DNA from: Pseudomonas putida
GTDB lineage: Bacteria > Pseudomonadota > Gammaproteobacteria > Pseudomonadales > Pseudomonadaceae
Direction of reading: 5' to 3'
Assembly (NCBI RefSeq): GCF_001636055.1
Contig: NZ_CP011789.1
Coordinates: 1,116,001-1,180,000, forward strand
DNA length: 64,000 bases
The first letter of the stretch is position 1, and every line of letters starts with the position of its first letter. The notes under the pieces were generated by a model. It was not told the DNA's origin. It ran no database searches and saw nothing but the letters and a program-made list of their open reading frames with translations. Below are positions 34,764 to 44,310 of the stretch, in pieces. The position numbers were made by a program, and so were the translations under genes.

Positions 34764-35450
34764 TCATGCGGGCCGCTGACGGCTGAACCATGACCACCAG
34801 AATACCCAACCCAGTACCTGCATGCCCTGGGCGTGGCGCTGGGCCGGGGTATAGCGCTCGACGGCGTAGTTGCGTCGGTCGTGGCTGTGCAGGCACAGCG
34901 TGCCGTTATGGTTCAGGCTGAGGCTGTGCACCCGCAACCGGCCCTCGTGCATCAGCGCGTAGGTCTGCCCGTCGACCACGCGGGTCAGGCTGCGGTCGAT
35001 GGCCAGGGCGGCGCCAATGGGGATCAGCGGTGCCATGTTAGCGTCTGGCATGTCCAGGCAAATGGCGTTTTCCGGGAGGATGCCGAGCGTCTCCAATGCC
35101 TGCGCCGACACCAGCAGGTGGCGCTCCGGATCCGATATGAGCTGGCCGTCGAGCAGGCGGTGGAAATCGACGCAGATCTGCCTGCCGCCATGACCTGGGG
35201 GCGCGGTTTCGGGCTGTGGCAGGCCGGGGCGCAGGATCGGGCTCGGGTGCTTGGGGCCTTCGCCGCTGCGCAGCCAGTGGCGATAGACGCAGAACAGGTC
35301 GGCGATTTCGTCCAGGCGCGCCAGGGGAATACCCCGTTTGAACCAGTTGTTCACGTGCTGGGGTGTGACATTGCGCTGGGCGGCGAAGTCGGAAGGGGTC
35401 AGGCCACATTCCTGCAGGAGTGTCTTGAGACGGTCACCGGAATTGTTCAT
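34764..35450 (-). CDS. CI-like helix-turn-helix regulator with degenerate S24 domain
   Basis: The 228-residue protein has an N-terminal HTH (SDFAAQRNVTPQHVNNWFKR, about 19-38) and a C-terminal S24/LexA-like domain. The usual GDSM nucleophile motif reads DANMAP (about 140), so the catalytic Ser is Asn, and no Lys is seen in the EGRLRVHSL segment where the partner Lys normally lies. It therefore probably cannot self-cleave and may be a constitutive or ligand-controlled repressor. No phage genes surround it, so it may be a domesticated prophage regulator. Confidence 0.75.
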   Translation of the reverse strand: MNNSGDRLKTLLQECGLTPSDFAAQRNVTPQHVNNWFKRGIPLARLDEIADLFCVYRHWLRSGEGPKHPSPILRPGLPQPETAPPGHGGRQICVDFHRLLDGQLISDPERHLLVSAQALETLGILPENAICLDMPDANMAPLIPIGAALAIDRSLTRVVDGQTYALMHEGRLRVHSLSLNHNGTLCLHSHDRRNYAVERYTPAQRHAQGMQVLGWVFWWSWFSRQRPA

Positions 35451-35625
35451 GGCGGCGAGTCTAGATTGTGGTGCGAGGAGAGGAAATAAACAGGGTGTTT
35501 ATGCTAAGGGTGGGAATCTGAGGCTGTTGTCCGCTGCTTCTGCAGGCTGATGTGGGATTTCTCTTTTATTTTTGGATGAGACATTTGATAAACCTGCAAG
35601 AAAACGGTGTTTGTATCCGAGAGGC

Positions 35626-35660
35626 ATAAAAAAGCCCGGCACAGATGGCCGGGCTTTTTC
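35626..35660 (-). terminator. bidirectional-looking terminator after ppa
   Basis: AAAAAAGCCCGGC-ACAGAT-GGCCGGGCTTTTT has an 8-bp GC stem flanked by A and T runs, so it works in both directions. It lies 16 bases past the ppa stop on the minus strand. Confidence 0.9.
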
Positions 35661-35675
35661 ATGGCAAGGCAGTCA

Positions 35676-36203
35676 TCAGCCCTTGTAGGCGGCAACCGAC
35701 TTGGTGATCGCGGCGCGGGCGGCGTCAGCGCCTTCCCAGCCTTCGATCTTGACCCACTTGCCCTTCTCCAGATCCTTGTAGTTGGCGAAGAAGTGCTCGA
35801 TCTGCTGGATCAGCAGAGCCGGCAGGTCGGTGTACTCTTTCACGTCGACGTACAGCTGCGACAGCTTGTCGTGCGGTACGGCGATGACCTTGGCGTCGCC
35901 GCCGCCGTCGTCGGTCATGTTCAGTACGCCGACCGGACGGGCGCGGATCACCGAGCCTGGGGCGACCGGGTACGGGGTGACGACCAGCACGTCCAGCGGA
36001 TCACCGTCGTCGGCCAGGGTGTTGGGGATGAAGCCGTAGTTGGCTGGGTAGAACATCGGGGTCGCCATGAAACGGTCGACGAACAGGGTATCGCTGTCCT
36101 TGTCGATCTCGTATTTGATCGGCGCGTGGTTGGCAGGGATCTCGATGGCGACGTAGATGTCGTTCGGCAGGTCCTTGCCCGCAGGAATCTTGCTGTAGCT
36201 CAT
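35676..36203 (-). CDS. ppa: inorganic pyrophosphatase
   Basis: This cytoplasmic family-I enzyme hydrolyses pyrophosphate. The 175-residue product has [18 protein letters not shown] and [10 protein letters not shown], which contains the Asp cluster for Mg2+. Length is standard for the family. Monocistronic with its own terminator. Conserved neighbour of mtfA in Pseudomonas. Confidence 0.98.
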
Positions 36204-36296
36204 TGGGCTTTGCCCCCGTGATTGACCAAAAAAGTGGCGGCGATTATAGGCACATTCCGCCAGCGCATGCCACGGTCGGCCTGATGTGCGGGCGTA

Positions 36297-37112
36297 TCAG
36301 GCGGGGGCGTCGCGGTACTGCGGGTGTTCGGCCTGCAGGCGCGTCAGGCGGGCCAGCGGGTCCTGGCGATAGAACAGCGACAATTGCCGGTACACCTGTG
36401 GATAACTCTCGTGCAGCAGGTCTGGAGCACTGAAGAAGTATTCACTGGTCACGGCGAAGAATTCGGCCGGATTTTCCGCAGCGTAGGGATCGATGGGCGT
36501 TTCCAGGTCAGGGTTGGCGTCGAGCTGGCGGTTGAGGTCGTCGTAGGCCTGCTGCATGGCGTGGGCCCAGGCATTGACGTCCATGCCCGGGTGCAGGGGC
36601 GGCAGGCCGTTGGCGTCGCCGTTGAGCATGTCGAGCTTGTGCGCCAGCTCGTGGATCACCAGGTTGTAGGCTTCCCAACCGCCGCTGGCCTCGACGCCGG
36701 CCCAGGCCATGATCACCGGGCCCTGCTGCCAGGCCTCGCCGCTGTGTTCGCCGTCCCACACATGCTCGACACCACTGGCATCGCGGTGGCGCTGGGGGCT
36801 CTTGAAGTCGTCGGGGTAGAGGATGATCTCGTGAAAGCCCTGGTACCAGTTCAGCTCGCCCAGGTGCAGCAGTGGAAGCTGGGCCTGGGCCGCGAGGAAC
36901 AGGCGCTGCTCGTCGTCCAGCTCGACGCCGGGCAGGGTAGTGAGGTGCTTGTCGTACAGAAACAGCACGCTGGCCTCGCGCAGCCAGCGGTCTTCCTCGT
37001 CGCTGATGCCGTCGAGCAGGGGCAGGCGGTCACGGATCGCCTGCCACAGCGCTTGATCGACCTGGTAGCGCGCCAGGGTGCGCTTGCGCCGCCAGGCGCT
37101 AAACGACCACAT
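36297..37112 (-). CDS. mtfA: MtfA-type zinc peptidase (M90)
   Basis: The 271-residue cytoplasmic metallopeptidase has the zinc motif HELAHKLD (about 152-159), and AENPAEFFAVTSEYFF with a third ligand Glu further on. In E. coli MtfA binds the repressor Mlc and regulates glucose-PTS genes; Pseudomonas lacks that Mlc system in the same form, so the target here is unclear. It lies 7 bases after the DedA stop, so they may be cotranscribed. Confidence 0.92.
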   Translation of the reverse strand: MWSFSAWRRKRTLARYQVDQALWQAIRDRLPLLDGISDEEDRWLREASVLFLYDKHLTTLPGVELDDEQRLFLAAQAQLPLLHLGELNWYQGFHEIILYPDDFKSPQRHRDASGVEHVWDGEHSGEAWQQGPVIMAWAGVEASGGWEAYNLVIHELAHKLDMLNGDANGLPPLHPGMDVNAWAHAMQQAYDDLNRQLDANPDLETPIDPYAAENPAEFFAVTSEYFFSAPDLLHESYPQVYRQLSLFYRQDPLARLTRLQAEHPQYRDAPA

Positions 37113-37118
37113 GGACGG

Positions 37119-37766
37119 TCAGTGGGCCTTGGCGGTACGGCCCAGTCGGCCACGCAGCAGGCCCAGGATCATCGGCACCAGCGACAGGACGATGATGGCC
37201 ACGACCATCAGCGACAGGTGCTGCTTGATGAATGGCACGTTACCGAAGAAGTAGCCCAGGGTGACCAGGCCGCCAACCCACAGCAGGGTGCCGGCGACGC
37301 TGAAACCGAGGAAACGCGGGTAGTGCATGTGGGCAATGCCGGCGACGAACGGGGCGAAGGTGCGCAGGATGGGCAGGAAGCGGGCAAGGGTGACGGTCTT
37401 GCCGCCGTGGCGTTCGTAGAATTCGTGGGTGCGCTGCAGGTAGTCGCGGCGGAAGATCTTCGAGTTCGGGTTGCGGAACAGGCGTTCCCCGGCCGTTCGT
37501 CCGATCACGTAGTTGGTGCTGTCGCCGAGGATCGCGGCGACCATCAGCAGGCCGGCGAGCAGTACCGGATCCATGCCTCCGCCCGCGGCCACGGCGCCGG
37601 CGATGAACAGCAGCGAATCGCCCGGCAGGAAGGGCATGACCACAAGGCCGGTCTCGCAGAAGATCACCGCGAACAGGATGGCGTAGATCCAGGGACCATA
37701 GTTGGTCACCAGCAGGTCGAGGTAGGCATCGAGATGCAGGATAAGGTCCAGCGGGTTGAATTCCAT
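37119..37766 (-). CDS. DedA-family membrane protein
   Basis: A 215-residue inner-membrane protein with the DedA signatures ETGLVVMPFLPGDSLLF (about 40-56) and GRTAGERLFRN, then FYERHGGKTVTLARFLPILR (about 104-124), including the conserved Arg residues. ATG at 37766 has AGGTG upstream; a CTG three codons earlier is less likely. DedA proteins are linked to lipid or undecaprenyl-phosphate flipping and membrane charge balance. A second DedA domain occurs at 53457 fused to a phosphatase. Confidence 0.93.
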   Translation of the reverse strand: MEFNPLDLILHLDAYLDLLVTNYGPWIYAILFAVIFCETGLVVMPFLPGDSLLFIAGAVAAGGGMDPVLLAGLLMVAAILGDSTNYVIGRTAGERLFRNPNSKIFRRDYLQRTHEFYERHGGKTVTLARFLPILRTFAPFVAGIAHMHYPRFLGFSVAGTLLWVGGLVTLGYFFGNVPFIKQHLSLMVVAIIVLSLVPMILGLLRGRLGRTAKAH

Positions 37767-37921
37767 GTACAGCACCTGTTGTCTTGACCCGCTTCCACGG
37801 GCGCGCGATGACGGACGACGTCATTTTGCGTGGGCATGTTCACCGGTGGATGGGTAACTTTTCACACATGACGAATGGGGCATTATACGGCGAAGTCGTG
37901 AAGATGCCCGGGGAGTTTGTA

Positions 37922-37957
37922 GCGGGGGGTTACGGGGCGGCGTAAGCCGTCCCCCGC
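37922..37957. repeat. stem-loop in the gap between DedA and GNAT genes
   Basis: GCGGGGG...CCCCCGC and the inner TTACG...CGTAA form a two-part stem. It is in the 279-bp gap between two minus-strand genes. I see no further gene there. Confidence 0.6.
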
Positions 37958-38045
37958 AGGGTGGACGGCACTGGCCTTCAGATCTGAACAGGACTGTTGC
38001 TTGCAATAGGAGGCACGTCAAGCAATTTCAGATGAGCCCGGTCGG

Positions 38046-38504
38046 TCAATCCTGGCTGATCGGCAGGACGTAGTTCTCGAACTCGGTATCCTTGCGAAAG
38101 CCCATGGACTCGTAGGTCTTCATCGCTACCTCGTTGTCGCTGCTGGTGGATACGCGCATGCGCACGGCGTTGGTTTCCTTCGCCATCTTCTTGGCTTCGC
38201 GCATCAGGTGGTCGGCCACCAGCATGCGTCGGGAATCCTCGGCAACGTAGATATCGTTGAGGATCCACACACGTTTGAGCGACAGCGAGGAAAAACTCGG
38301 GTAGAGCTGGCAGAAACCCAGCAGCTTGCTGTTGTCGTCATCCGGCAGGGCCAGGTAGATCACCGATTCACCGCGTTTGAGGCGCTTCTCGAGAAAACTG
38401 CGCGAGGTGTCCGGGTAGGGCAGTTGCCCATAGAACTCGCGATAGGTGACGAACAGCGGGGTGAGCAGGTCGAGGTGTTCCAGGGTTGCCTTGATGATGC
38501 GCAT
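38046..38504 (-). CDS. GNAT-family N-acetyltransferase
   Basis: A 152-residue protein with the acetyl-CoA site in SRRMLVADHLMREAKKMAKE (about 89-108, an R/Q-x-x-G/A-like pattern) and the beta-4 strand YPSFSSLSLKRVWILNDIYV. No specific substrate can be assigned. It sits downstream of eutC but 108 bases away, so operon membership is unsure. Its neighbour in P. aeruginosa is similar. Confidence 0.85.
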   Translation of the reverse strand: MRIIKATLEHLDLLTPLFVTYREFYGQLPYPDTSRSFLEKRLKRGESVIYLALPDDDNSKLLGFCQLYPSFSSLSLKRVWILNDIYVAEDSRRMLVADHLMREAKKMAKETNAVRMRVSTSSDNEVAMKTYESMGFRKDTEFENYVLPISQD

Positions 38505-38612
38505 GAGCAGGCCTCAGAGTCCATGTGGGAACGGGGGGATGCAAGCTGCCTCGTACCGGCATGCTGCCCCAAGGCAGCCTAGAAGCGCAATCCGCCTTGG
38601 GTTACATGTTTT

Positions 38613-39431
38613 CTACCCTTCACCGAGCAGGAAGTTTCCGCATTTGCTGGACGAGTTTTCGCTGTCGATGCTGTGGACCTCGGCTTCATCCTTCAGGTTC
38701 ACCCCTGAAAGCTGTCGGCGACAGGCCTCGCGCATCAGGTACAGCAGGCGATGCGCGGCCATGCCGTAGCTCAGGCCTTCCAGGCGCACGTTGGAGATGC
38801 AGTTGCGGTAGGCGTCGGTCAGGCCCACTTTCGGGGCGTAGGTGAAGTACAGGCCCAGGCTGTCGGGCGAGCTCAGGCCAGGGCGTTCGCCGATCAGCAT
38901 CACGGTCATCCGCGCACCGAGCAGCTCGCCGACTTCGTCGGCCACCGCGACTCGGCCCTGTTCCACCAGGATCACCGGGGCGCTGCTCCAGCCATCGGCG
39001 GCGGCCTGTTCCTCGAAGCGGCTCAGCAAGGGCAGCGTGTGGCGATGCACGGCCAATGCCGAGAGGCCGTCGGCCACCACGATTGCCAGATCGACGCCGC
39101 CCGGGTTGGCCTGGGCGTGTTCACGCAGTTTCAGTGCCGAGTCGTCGCTCAGGCGCCGCCCAAGGTCAGGACGCTGCAGATACTGGTGACGATCGGCGGC
39201 GGCGCTGTGCAGCAACAGGCTGTCACGGCCACGGTCGCTCAGTTGCTGGCGCAGGCCGGCATGGTCGAAGGGCAGGTGCACCGCATCGCGGGCCTGGGCG
39301 TGGGCGAACTGGAAATCCAGCTGCGCCCCGGTCGGCAGGCTGGTACCGGTACGGCCCAGGGCGATGCGCGCGGGCGTCAGGTTGCGCAGGGCCAGCCAGG
39401 GGTTGTCATGCGTGGGGGTAGGTCGGTCCAT
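38613..39431 (-). CDS. eutC: ethanolamine ammonia-lyase small subunit
   Basis: EutC with EutB splits ethanolamine into acetaldehyde and ammonia using adenosylcobalamin. The 272-residue protein has [34 protein letters not shown] and [20 protein letters not shown], which are EutC hallmarks. It is encoded 8 bases after eutB. No microcompartment genes are near, so the aldehyde is handled in the cytosol by ExaC. Confidence 0.97.
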   Translation of the reverse strand: MDRPTPTHDNPWLALRNLTPARIALGRTGTSLPTGAQLDFQFAHAQARDAVHLPFDHAGLRQQLSDRGRDSLLLHSAAADRHQYLQRPDLGRRLSDDSALKLREHAQANPGGVDLAIVVADGLSALAVHRHTLPLLSRFEEQAAADGWSSAPVILVEQGRVAVADEVGELLGARMTVMLIGERPGLSSPDSLGLYFTYAPKVGLTDAYRNCISNVRLEGLSYGMAAHRLLYLMREACRRQLSGVNLKDEAEVHSIDSENSSSKCGNFLLGEG

Positions 39432-39439
39432 GGTCGTCC

Positions 39440-40834
39440 CTATGCGAGCTGCGCCAACGCGTGGCGGAAGGCCGGAGGCAGGTTGTCGCCGAAGCGTACC
39501 CGGCCGTCGGCCTGGGTGAAGATGCCGGTGCGTTCCAGCCAGGCCTCGAATTCCGGGCCGGGTTTCAGGCCGAGCGTCTGGCGCGCGTAAAGCGCGTCGT
39601 GGAACGAGGTGGTCTGGTAGTTGAGCATGATGTCGTCGGAGCCTGGGATGCCCATGATGAAGTTGATCCCGGCGACACCGAGCAGGGTCAGCAAGGTGTC
39701 CATGTCATCCTGGTCGGCTTCGGCGTGGTTGGTGTAGCAGATGTCGCAACCCATCGGCACGCCGAGCAGCTTGCCGCAGAAGTGGTCTTCCAGGCCGGCG
39801 CGGATGATCTGCTTGCCGTTGTACAGATACTCCGGGCCGATGAAACCGACCACGGTGTTGACCAGGAATGGCTTGAAATGCCGGGCCACGGCGTAGGCGC
39901 GGGTCTCGCAGGTCTGTTGATCGACGCCGTGGTGGGCGTTGGCCGACAGCGCGCTGCCCTGGCCGGTCTCGAAGTACATGAGGTTCTGCCCGAGGGTGCC
40001 GCGCTTGAGCGATAGCCCTGCCTCGTAGCCTTCCTGGAGTACGTTGAGGTTGATGCCGAAGCCAGCGTTGGCGGCCTCGGTGCCGGCGATGGACTGGAAC
40101 ACCAGGTCCAGCGGCACGCCGCGGTTGATCGCCTCGATCGAGGTGGTGACGTGGGTGAGCACGCAGGCCTGGGTGGGAATGTCGTAGCGCTGGATGATCG
40201 CGTCGAGCATTTCCAGCAGGGCGCAGATCGAGGCGATGCTGTCGGTCGCCGGGTTGATGCCGATCATGGCGTCGCCGTTGCCGTACAGCAGGCCGTCGAG
40301 GATGCTGGCGGCGATGCCGGCGGGCTCGTCGGTGGGGTGGTTGGGCTGCAGACGGGTCGACAGCCGCCCGCGCAGGCCCATGGTGCCGCGAAACGCGGTG
40401 ACCACGCGGATCTTCTGTGCCACCAGCACCAGGTCCTGGACGCGCATGATCTTCGACACGGCGGCGGCCATTTCCGGCGTCAGGCCGGGGGCCAGGGCGC
40501 GCAGGCTGGCTTCGTCGGCCGCTTCGCTGAGCAGCCAGTCACGCAGGCCGCCGACGGTGAGGTGGCTGACCGGGGCGAACGCGGCGGCGTCATGGGTGTC
40601 GATGATCAGCCGGGTGATCTCGTCCTGTTCGTAGGGGATCAGCGCTTCGCTGAGAAAGTGACTGAGCGGGATGTTGGCCAGGGCCATCTGCGCGGCGACC
40701 CGTTCGCCGTCGTTGGCGGCGGCGACGCCGGCCAGGAAGTCGCCCGAACGCGCCGGGCTGGCCTTGGCCATGACTTCCTTGAGGCTGTCGAAGCGGTAGA
40801 CCAGATTGCCTACCGTGTGTACGAAACTTGCCAT
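39440..40834 (-). CDS. eutB: ethanolamine ammonia-lyase large subunit
   Basis: The 464-residue start at ATG 40834 ([15 protein letters not shown]) gives the normal length. Visible are the substrate region [24 protein letters not shown] ([20 protein letters not shown]), [20 protein letters not shown] and the C-terminal [18 protein letters not shown]. It forms the catalytic barrel of the B12 enzyme. It is preceded by the permease gene, forming permease-eutB-eutC. Confidence 0.97.
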   Translation of the reverse strand: MASFVHTVGNLVYRFDSLKEVMAKASPARSGDFLAGVAAANDGERVAAQMALANIPLSHFLSEALIPYEQDEITRLIIDTHDAAAFAPVSHLTVGGLRDWLLSEAADEASLRALAPGLTPEMAAAVSKIMRVQDLVLVAQKIRVVTAFRGTMGLRGRLSTRLQPNHPTDEPAGIAASILDGLLYGNGDAMIGINPATDSIASICALLEMLDAIIQRYDIPTQACVLTHVTTSIEAINRGVPLDLVFQSIAGTEAANAGFGINLNVLQEGYEAGLSLKRGTLGQNLMYFETGQGSALSANAHHGVDQQTCETRAYAVARHFKPFLVNTVVGFIGPEYLYNGKQIIRAGLEDHFCGKLLGVPMGCDICYTNHAEADQDDMDTLLTLLGVAGINFIMGIPGSDDIMLNYQTTSFHDALYARQTLGLKPGPEFEAWLERTGIFTQADGRVRFGDNLPPAFRHALAQLA

Positions 40835-40883
40835 ACAGAATCTCCAGAGCGCCGCAGGGCTGGCCTGCGGCGTAAGTCGGCGA

Positions 40884-42332
40884 TCAGTGCAAGGCCTCTT
40901 CGGCCTTCTGGATCGCGGCGAATTCCTCTTCCGGCGTCCCGGCCACCAGATGGTGACGACTGTAGAAAGCAAAGTAGGCAATTAATACCGCATAGATCAC
41001 GGCAGCGCCAATCACCACGCGTGGGTCGACCAGGAAGCCGGCGACCACGGCGATGCAGGCCAGCACCAGGGCCACGCCCGAGGTGAAGATGCCGCCGGGG
41101 GTACGGTACGGGCGCTCCATCTTCGGCCGACGGATGCGCAGGGTGATGTGCGCGGCCATCATCAGCACGTAGGACAGGGTGGCACCGAACACCGCGACCA
41201 GGATCAGCAGGTCACCCTGGCCAGTCAGCGACAGGGCGAAACCGATGATGCCGGGGATCACCAGGGCCAGTACCGGCGCCTTGCTCTTGTTGGTTTGCGA
41301 GAGCTTGCGCGGCAGGTAGCCCGCGCGCGAAAGCGCGAAGATCTGCCGCGAATAGGCGTAGATGATCGAGAAGAAGCTGGCGATCAGCCCAGCCAGGCCG
41401 ACCAGGTTGACGAAGCCGCCCATCCAGGTCGAGCCGCCGTACGCCTTCGACAGTGCCTCGACCAGCGGGTTGCCCGAAGCCTTGAGCGCTTCGGAGCCGG
41501 CGCCGCCGGGGCCGACCACCAGGATCAGCAAGGCGAAGGCCAGCAGCACCAGCATCGCGCCGATCAGGCCGCGGGGCAGGTCGCGCTTGGGGTTCTTGGT
41601 CTCTTCGGCGGCCAGGGGCACGCCTTCGACGGCGAGGAAGAACCAGATCGCATAGGGGATCGCCGCCCAGATGCCGACATAGCCGAATGGCAGGAAGCTG
41701 CTGGCGCCGACGGCGTCGGTCTTGGCGATGTCGAACAGGTTGGCTGCATCAAAATGGGGCACCATGCCGATCAGGAACACCGCCAGTGCAATCGCAGCGA
41801 CGGCGGTGATGATGAACATCAGCTTCAGCGCCTCGCCGACCCCGAAGATGTGGATGCCGATAAAGACGATGTAGAACGCCAGGTAGATCATCCAGCCGCC
41901 GATGCCGAACAGCGATTGGCAGTAGGCGCCGATGAACACGGCGATGGCGGCGGGGGCGATGGCGTATTCGATGAGGATCGCCGTGCCGGTGAGAAAGCCG
42001 CCCCAGGGCCCGAACGCGCTGCGGGCGAAGCCGTAGCCACCGCCAGCGGTGGGGATCATCGAGGACAGCTCGGCCAGCGAGAAGCACATGCACAGGTACA
42101 TGGTGGCCATCAGCAGCGTGGCCAGGAACATGCCGCCCCAGCCACCTTGGGCGAGGCCGAAGTTCCAGCCGGCGTAGTCGCCGGAAATCACGTAGGCCAC
42201 GCCCAGGCCCACCAGCAGGACCCAGCCTGCGGCGCCTTTTTTCAGTTCACGCTGCTGGAAATAGTCGGAGCCGACTTTCTCGAAATCTACGGAGGAGCTT
42301 GCCGGCGTGCCGGCGGATTGATCGCTTGGCAT
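40884..42332 (-). CDS. eat: ethanolamine permease (APC family)
   Basis: The ATG at 42332 with AGGTG upstream gives 482 residues and about twelve helices. Start FEKVGSDYFQQRELKKGAAG and SGDYAGWNFGL are typical of the ethanolamine permease clade. A sigma-54 promoter sits 60 bases upstream, matching control by EatR. It supplies substrate to EutBC. Confidence 0.93.
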   Translation of the reverse strand: MPSDQSAGTPASSSVDFEKVGSDYFQQRELKKGAAGWVLLVGLGVAYVISGDYAGWNFGLAQGGWGGMFLATLLMATMYLCMCFSLAELSSMIPTAGGGYGFARSAFGPWGGFLTGTAILIEYAIAPAAIAVFIGAYCQSLFGIGGWMIYLAFYIVFIGIHIFGVGEALKLMFIITAVAAIALAVFLIGMVPHFDAANLFDIAKTDAVGASSFLPFGYVGIWAAIPYAIWFFLAVEGVPLAAEETKNPKRDLPRGLIGAMLVLLAFALLILVVGPGGAGSEALKASGNPLVEALSKAYGGSTWMGGFVNLVGLAGLIASFFSIIYAYSRQIFALSRAGYLPRKLSQTNKSKAPVLALVIPGIIGFALSLTGQGDLLILVAVFGATLSYVLMMAAHITLRIRRPKMERPYRTPGGIFTSGVALVLACIAVVAGFLVDPRVVIGAAVIYAVLIAYFAFYSRHHLVAGTPEEEFAAIQKAEEALH

Positions 42333-42391
42333 GGATTCACCTGTTGTTTTTTTGCGGGCCGGAAGGGGTTCCGGACCTTGGTGATTGTGTT

Positions 42392-42406
42392 GCAGGAAGC
42401 GAGCCA
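42392..42406 (-). promoter_or_regulatory. sigma-54 promoter of the eat-eutBC operon
   Basis: Minus strand TGGCTCGCTTCCTGC matches TGGCAC-N5-TTGC with GG and GC exactly 10 bases apart. Start of transcription would be near 42381, about 50 bases before the ATG. A 7-bp inverted repeat CGGTTGG-N6-CCAACCG lies directly upstream at 42410-42429. Confidence 0.65.
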
Positions 42407-42460
42407 GAGCGGTTGGAGCGCGCCAACCGGCCTGAAATCTGGTGGATGCAGGTCGGGCCT

Positions 42461-42511
42461 CTTCGCGGGCACGTCGCAGCGGCGGTTCGCCGCTGCGACG
42501 TGCCCGCGAAG
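42461..42511. repeat. perfect 24-bp inverted repeat downstream of exaC
   Basis: Arms CTTCGCGGGCACGTCGCAGC plus GGCG and their exact complement flank a 3-nt GTT loop. It sits 14 bases past the exaC stop, and likely ends exaC transcription; its ends also resemble Pseudomonas REP sequence (TTCGCGGGC). Confidence 0.9.
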
Positions 42512-42524
42512 GGCGCACCTCGGT

Positions 42525-44045
<1,521 letters not shown>

Positions 44046-44093
44046 GGTGTGTCTCCTGGCTATTGTGTTTGTTGGGGAGTTGGAAAGCGTAGA

Positions 44094-44108
44094 GCAAAGG
44101 TCGGGCCA
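44094..44108 (-). promoter_or_regulatory. sigma-54 promoter of exaC
   Basis: Minus strand TGGCCCGACCTTTGC matches TGGCAC-N5-TTGC at 9 of 10 key positions, with the correct spacing of the GG and GC. Transcription would begin near 44083, leaving about 38 bases of leader. Confidence 0.75.
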
Positions 44109-44196
44109 GTGCTTTGCAGCCCTTTGCGATCAATGACTTGGATCAGTTGTCGAGCGACTTCGAGCGGGTGTTGTGCCGAGAGCGGTACAGGCAGGG

Positions 44197-44211
44197 TGAC
44201 ACTTTGTGCCA
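44197..44211. promoter_or_regulatory. candidate EatR activator site between exaC and eatR
   Basis: TGACAC-TTT-GTGCCA is a near-perfect dyad about 90 bases upstream of the exaC sigma-54 promoter. A related TTGTGCC half-site occurs at 44171-44177. Confidence 0.4.
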
Positions 44212-44310
44212 TTGGCGAGACGCTGCTGACTCGGCGGTCGGGCCGTCATTGCAAAGCGTTCCCGGGAGGAGGATGCTGGCGGGACGCTTCATCTGCGGAG
44301 AACAACAAAA

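Noticed and set aside
34438..34896. A 152-codon minus-strand frame over the repressor 3' end and the gap
   Set aside because: It overlaps the HTH regulator in another frame, and contains the terminator. No family resemblance; shadow of the GC-rich region.
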